Assembly: GCF_030252345.1 (NCBI RefSeq)
Contig: NZ_CP126980.1
Coordinates: 9,309,501 to 9,373,500, forward strand
DNA length: 64,000 bases
Direction of reading: 5' to 3'
From: Actinoplanes oblitus
Lineage (GTDB): Bacteria > Actinomycetota > Actinomycetes > Mycobacteriales > Micromonosporaceae
Under the pieces are notes generated by a model. That model saw only the letters and a list, made by a program, of their open reading frames with translations. It ran no database searches and was not told the origin of the DNA. Of this stretch, positions 63,809 through 64,000 are shown in pieces; positions within the stretch are counted from its first letter, which is position 1; every line of letters starts with the position of its first letter. The position numbers and the translations under genes are program-made.

Positions 63809-64000
63809 TTATATAACAGTTGCCGCCTTTGTCAACGGGACCGTCCGGTACGGAATCAGCTCGGCCAGCGCGATGATCGTGTGCGCCCGGCGGATCCCCT
63901 CGTAGCCGACGATCTTGTCGATCACCCGCTGCAGGTCGGCGTTGGAGCGGGCCACGATCCGGCACAGGATGTCACCGCTCCCGGTGATCGTGTGCGCCTC
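63809..64000 (-). CDS. Lrp/AsnC-family regulator, C-terminal part (cut by window edge)
   Basis: The last 63 residues plus stop of an Lrp/AsnC transcription regulator. Seen: AHTITGSGDILCRIVARSNA, DLQRVIDKIVGYEGIRRAHT and IIALAELIPYRTVP, the conserved RAM/AsnC ligand-binding core (G-x-x-D-x-x-x-R; Y-x-G-I-x-R). These proteins respond to amino acids. The N-terminal HTH is beyond the window. The gene ends at TAA 63811-63809. Confidence 0.88.
   Translation of the reverse strand, partial: EAHTITGSGDILCRIVARSNADLQRVIDKIVGYEGIRRAHTIIALAELIPYRTVPLTKAATVI

Overview
The window is a 64 kb piece of a very GC-rich actinobacterial chromosome. Frequent GTG/TTG starts, a CIRCE-controlled groEL, an MsiK-type sugar ATPase and the gene content fit Micromonosporaceae, and Actinoplanes or a close relative is the best guess. 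This is inferred from protein resemblance and not from a marker gene. Both edges cut a gene: an AI-2E-type permease on the left and an Lrp/AsnC regulator on the right.

Layout. 1-4.5 kb: AI-2E permease (partial), GroES-like protein, PrsW-type membrane protease, FUSC permease, HD hydrolase. 4.6-5.8 kb: composite repeat element A. 5.8-13.2 kb: DUF4031 protein coupled to glycerol-3-phosphate dehydrogenase; an HxlR-peroxiredoxin fusion divergent from an MFS exporter; groEL with two CIRCE operators; an acetyltransferase coupled to a small HExxH protein. 13.4-14.9 kb: threonine synthase behind a SAM-I type riboswitch. 15-25 kb: tandem GNAT protein, an ABC permease with an alpha/beta-hydrolase-ATPase fusion, a p97-like AAA ATPase, DUF3263 protein, a second ABC exporter. 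25-29 kb: amino-sugar operon (DeoR regulator, SIS isomerase/deaminase, ROK kinase, nagA). 29.9-41.7 kb: MBL hydrolase/MarR pair with tandem operators, PAP2 phosphatase, secreted protease, DUF4032 protein, RCK-type membrane protein, secreted protein, MSMEG_6728-like protein, GNAT, PQQ-like propeller protein, msiK. 41.9 kb: tRNA-Thr(TGT). 42.9-49.7 kb: secreted accessory block with a catalytically dead trypsin-like protein, a 1355-residue ALF/Hint polymorphic-toxin-like protein and a candidate immunity gene. 49.7-59.3 kb: rlmB-cysS, subtilisin-like protease, fumC, a SARP/NB-ARC/TPR regulator, a lipoprotein. 59.3-60.6 kb: composite repeat element B, an inverted near-copy of A. 60.7-64 kb: class I fumarase, propeller protein, AsnC regulator (partial).

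Most unusual signals. (1) Elements A and B are about 1.2 kb each. Each joins a ~150 bp tail that begins at the stop codon of the preceding gene, a 63/72 bp two-hairpin tandem array, and a terminal hairpin module. Two further copies of the hairpin module (C, D) lie elsewhere, and their stems change while staying complementary. (2) At three unrelated genes (msiK, class I fumarase, the S8 protease) short tandem repeats downstream are copies of the gene's own last codons including TGA. (3) The 42.9-49.7 kb block joins a pseudoprotease to a toxin-like giant whose Hint domain lacks the expected first cysteine.

How genes work together. The SIS, ROK and nagA genes overlap by 4 bp and form one pathway from GlcNAc-type sugars to glycolysis, and MsiK may energise the matching importers. 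Threonine synthase under SAM control links threonine and methionine branching. CIRCE/HrcA, MarR and HxlR operators give local stress and drug-type control.
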